Shown here: in pieces, positions 22,858 to 24,498 of the stretch
How the letters are laid out: each line of letters starts with the position of its first letter
How positions within the stretch are numbered: position 1 is the stretch's first letter
DNA from: JAQXGO01 sp045592445
GTDB lineage: Bacteria > Bacillota > Clostridia > UMGS1883 > UMGS1540
Length of the DNA: 24,498 bases
NCBI GenBank assembly: GCA_045592445.1
Contig: JAZNUV010000011.1
Location: forward strand, 1-24,498
Reading direction: 5' to 3'
Position numbers and translations under genes: made by a program
Notes under the pieces: model-generated
What the model saw: only the letters and a program-made list of their open reading frames with translations
What the model was told of the DNA's origin: nothing
Database searches by the model: none

Positions 22858-24087
22858 TCATATATCCTGGCATAAGGTTGCTTCAATACCTTCCTCCAAA
22901 AAAACTTTTCGTTCCGGCTGACATTGCTCTTTTATACAATCCACTACGCCGGACAGGATAGGTACAAGCTCTTGGATTTGCCGAACGGTATCCCAGTATG
23001 CATGTTCATTCTTTATGTAATCTTTTAAGAACTCTTGGGCGTAGCTTTCCATGCGAAAAACATCGTCAGGCGGAGCACCCGCCTCCGCAAACTTTGTTCG
23101 CAGTGAATCTTTCGCCAACGCATATAATGCCGCGAAGATATCCGCCATGGCAAGACTTCTTTTAAACTGTCCTTCCGACAAAACCTCGCCATTTTTCCGA
23201 CGCCGATAAAATACAAACAGGCTATTTGCTCTATCCCGCAGGCTTTTCCATACCGCCTCGTTACTAAGTCTATATAATCCCTCAAAATCCAAGCTCCGTA
23301 TTTTCACCCAAAGCGACGGCTCTGCATATTTCAGAATCGGTAATAGCATTTTCCCCGTCAGTCGATTTTGAATTTGTGAGATCGGTACTCCACCAGCGGC
23401 TACAGCGTTCGCATATGCAAAGCACCTGTCAAGAATATGTCGTACACAACCGATTTCATATTCGGAAGCACCGAATTCCTGCAAAAGGCGACCTTCAATC
23501 GCACTTCTTTGAAAAAATATACGTCTATTCTCCGCAAGTACAGTAAGGTCATTGAATATCTTTCCCATATGTAAAGCGTCGCCAACGGGCAAAGCATTGC
23601 ATACCCGATTGCACGCAAATTCCGTATTCTTTTTCACTGCTGTTCGAAATTCTATATCTGCATCCGAAACTCTAGGCAAATACCATTTTTCTGTCGGCTG
23701 CACCACTTCCTTCACAAATACATCATAAAAGACCTTCGTATGCGAAGACTTATACGCACTATACTCAAAATGTTGCAAAAGTTTTTCTTCTGTGAAATTT
23801 TTTTCGAGCATGCTTTCTCTTTTTTGAAAATACCGCCATGGATTATGCATGTGTTTTTGTTCCAGAATGATTCGGATTCTCCCGTTTTTCCAAAAGGGCG
23901 TAAGCTGCATGAGTGTTGTAGCCGTACGCTCCAGTTTAATACACGCCGGAACCGACATGCATAGCGTGTCTTCTGCAAATAGCAGTAAATCCAGTCGCAA
24001 CCATTCCTGTGCATCGGAACAAACAGATTTCCCTTCCATTACGTAGTCCAGATAGTCTATATACATTTTATGCGAATATATAGTCAT
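22858..24087 (-). CDS. Unrecognised 409-residue protein
   Basis: I do not recognise this family. The protein is soluble, without signal peptide or membrane helix, mixed alpha-rich and slightly basic, with aromatic-rich segments (Y-I-D-Y-L-D-Y, W-K-N-G-R-I-R-I, P-W-R-Y-F-Q-K-R-E). A region at about 165-265 (R-T-A-V-K-K...L-G/A-E-N-R-R-I-F-F-Q-R) and a C-terminal helical stretch end in E-A-T-L-C-Q-D-I. No enzyme motif, zinc site or nucleotide-binding loop is visible. The ATG at 24087 has GGGAGG 5 nt upstream, so 18 upstream codons are excluded. It lies between a RhuM-family gene and the LtaS-like gene and has its own AT-rich promoter region. Position beside RhuM suggests accessory DNA, but this is weak. 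Confidence 0.7.
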   Translation of the reverse strand: MTIYSHKMYIDYLDYVMEGKSVCSDAQEWLRLDLLLFAEDTLCMSVPACIKLERTATTLMQLTPFWKNGRIRIILEQKHMHNPWRYFQKRESMLEKNFTEEKLLQHFEYSAYKSSHTKVFYDVFVKEVVQPTEKWYLPRVSDADIEFRTAVKKNTEFACNRVCNALPVGDALHMGKIFNDLTVLAENRRIFFQRSAIEGRLLQEFGASEYEIGCVRHILDRCFAYANAVAAGGVPISQIQNRLTGKMLLPILKYAEPSLWVKIRSLDFEGLYRLSNEAVWKSLRDRANSLFVFYRRRKNGEVLSEGQFKRSLAMADIFAALYALAKDSLRTKFAEAGAPPDDVFRMESYAQEFLKDYIKNEHAYWDTVRQIQELVPILSGVVDCIKEQCQPERKVFLEEGIEATLCQDI

Positions 24088-24143
24088 GGATGCCTCCCGC
24101 TGACCAAGAGTAAAAATGCTTGCTCGCAAGGCTTGTTGCAAAT

Positions 24144-24176
24144 ATTATAGTATATGTAAATATCAAAATCAGCAAA
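24144..24176 (-). promoter_or_regulatory. Possible promoter of the unrecognised gene
   Basis: The minus strand carries TATACTATAAT (24144-24154), giving overlapping -10 candidates. TTTGCT (24171-24176) lies 16 nt from TATACT. A short CTTG-CTCG-CAAG hairpin (about 24119-24130) lies in the leader. The -35 match is poor. Confidence 0.4.
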
Positions 24177-24211
24177 CTAATCTTTTAAATTGTATGGACT
24201 TGACACAAGTA

Positions 24212-24498
24212 CTATTTACCCTTTTCTGCTTTGTCCTCTATAGCTTTTATTGTATCTAGATAATCTTTTTCAACCTCACTGAGTGTCCTTGATTGATATT
24301 TTTTATATTGCTCTGTTGCTTTATTAACCGCTTGTGCGTGAGATATACTACCTGCAGCAATTAACAGTTGTTCTCCACACATTGTAAGAATTCTATCCAG
24401 ATGCTCCGCCCAGTCTTTCATTGTCATAATTTCTTCTCGTTCTGCTTGTCTTTCGGCAAAATCAAGATATCCTGAAACAATCTGCCCCAGTGAGCGAA
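24212..24498 (-). CDS. RhuM-family protein, C-terminal part (5' truncated by window)
   Basis: About 95 residues, open to the window edge. In frame from 24496 the protein reads R-S-L-G-Q-I-V-S-G-Y-L-D-F-A-E-R-Q-A, then M-T-M-K-D-W-A-E-H-L-D, and later G-S-I-S-H-A-Q-A-V-N-K-A-T-E-Q-Y. This is the conserved C-terminal signature of RhuM (virulence/restriction-island proteins, COG3943). The internal ATG at 24427 lies within the conserved motif, so it is not the start. RhuM proteins were first seen in Salmonella pathogenicity islands; their biochemical role is unknown. They often lie next to restriction-modification or mobile genes, which here would be to the right of the window. Confidence 0.9.
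   Translation of the reverse strand, partial: RSLGQIVSGYLDFAERQAEREEIMTMKDWAEHLDRILTMCGEQLLIAAGSISHAQAVNKATEQYKKYQSRTLSEVEKDYLDTIKAIEDKAEKGK

Noticed and set aside
1..24498. CRISPR array or rRNA operon
   Set aside because: No regularly spaced repeats and no rRNA-like segments were seen on either strand.

Overview
The window looks like a chromosomal piece of a Gram-positive, low-to-moderate GC Clostridia-type Firmicute. The basis is an SLH-anchored surface protein, a lipoteichoic-acid-synthase-type enzyme, a membrane-anchored D,D-carboxypeptidase, a GerM lipoprotein, a TepA-type ClpP paralogue, strong purine-rich ribosome binding sites and frequent TTG starts. The species cannot be named from the sequence alone.

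Layout, left to right. (1) 1-611 is the 3' tail of a large serine recombinase, so a mobile element ends near the left edge; a terminator hairpin and a tRNA-Leu(UAG) gene on the minus strand follow. (2) 836-2404 is a PutP-type Na+/proline symporter with a consensus promoter. (3) 2660-6558 is a surface-protein pair on the minus strand: a protein ending in a duplicated dockerin-like module, then a protein with an N-terminal cohesin-like domain and three C-terminal SLH repeats. The dockerin gene has a consensus promoter and an unassigned leader of about 170 nt. (4) 6935-12976 is a seven-gene minus-strand operon: ComEA-like protein, OmpR-type response regulator, sensor kinase, double-GerM lipoprotein, citrate synthase, zinc-ribbon protein and a mutarotase-fold protein. 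It ends at a 15-bp hairpin terminator. (5) Divergent from it, sharing one -10 box, is a D-Ala-D-Ala carboxypeptidase gene. (6) 14474-15842 holds tepA, a DUF378 membrane protein and rpsT. (7) 15934-18927 holds a FabG-like reductase whose 3' end overlaps an AI-2E-family permease convergently by 45 bp, then an amidohydrolase. (8) 18956-22759 is an LtaS-like synthase followed 6 nt later by uvrB. (9) The right edge holds an unrecognised 409-residue protein and the C-terminal part of a RhuM-family protein, which suggests a second accessory patch.

Two possible systems stand out. The first is a cell-surface cohesin/dockerin pair without any catalytic module, that is, an apparently non-cellulosomal two-component surface assembly. 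The second is a response regulator/kinase/GerM-lipoprotein triad that resembles the actinobacterial MtrA-MtrB-LpqB arrangement and is wired head-to-head to a cell-wall carboxypeptidase through a shared -10 element. Both are inferences from gene order and motifs read by eye; no database search was run.
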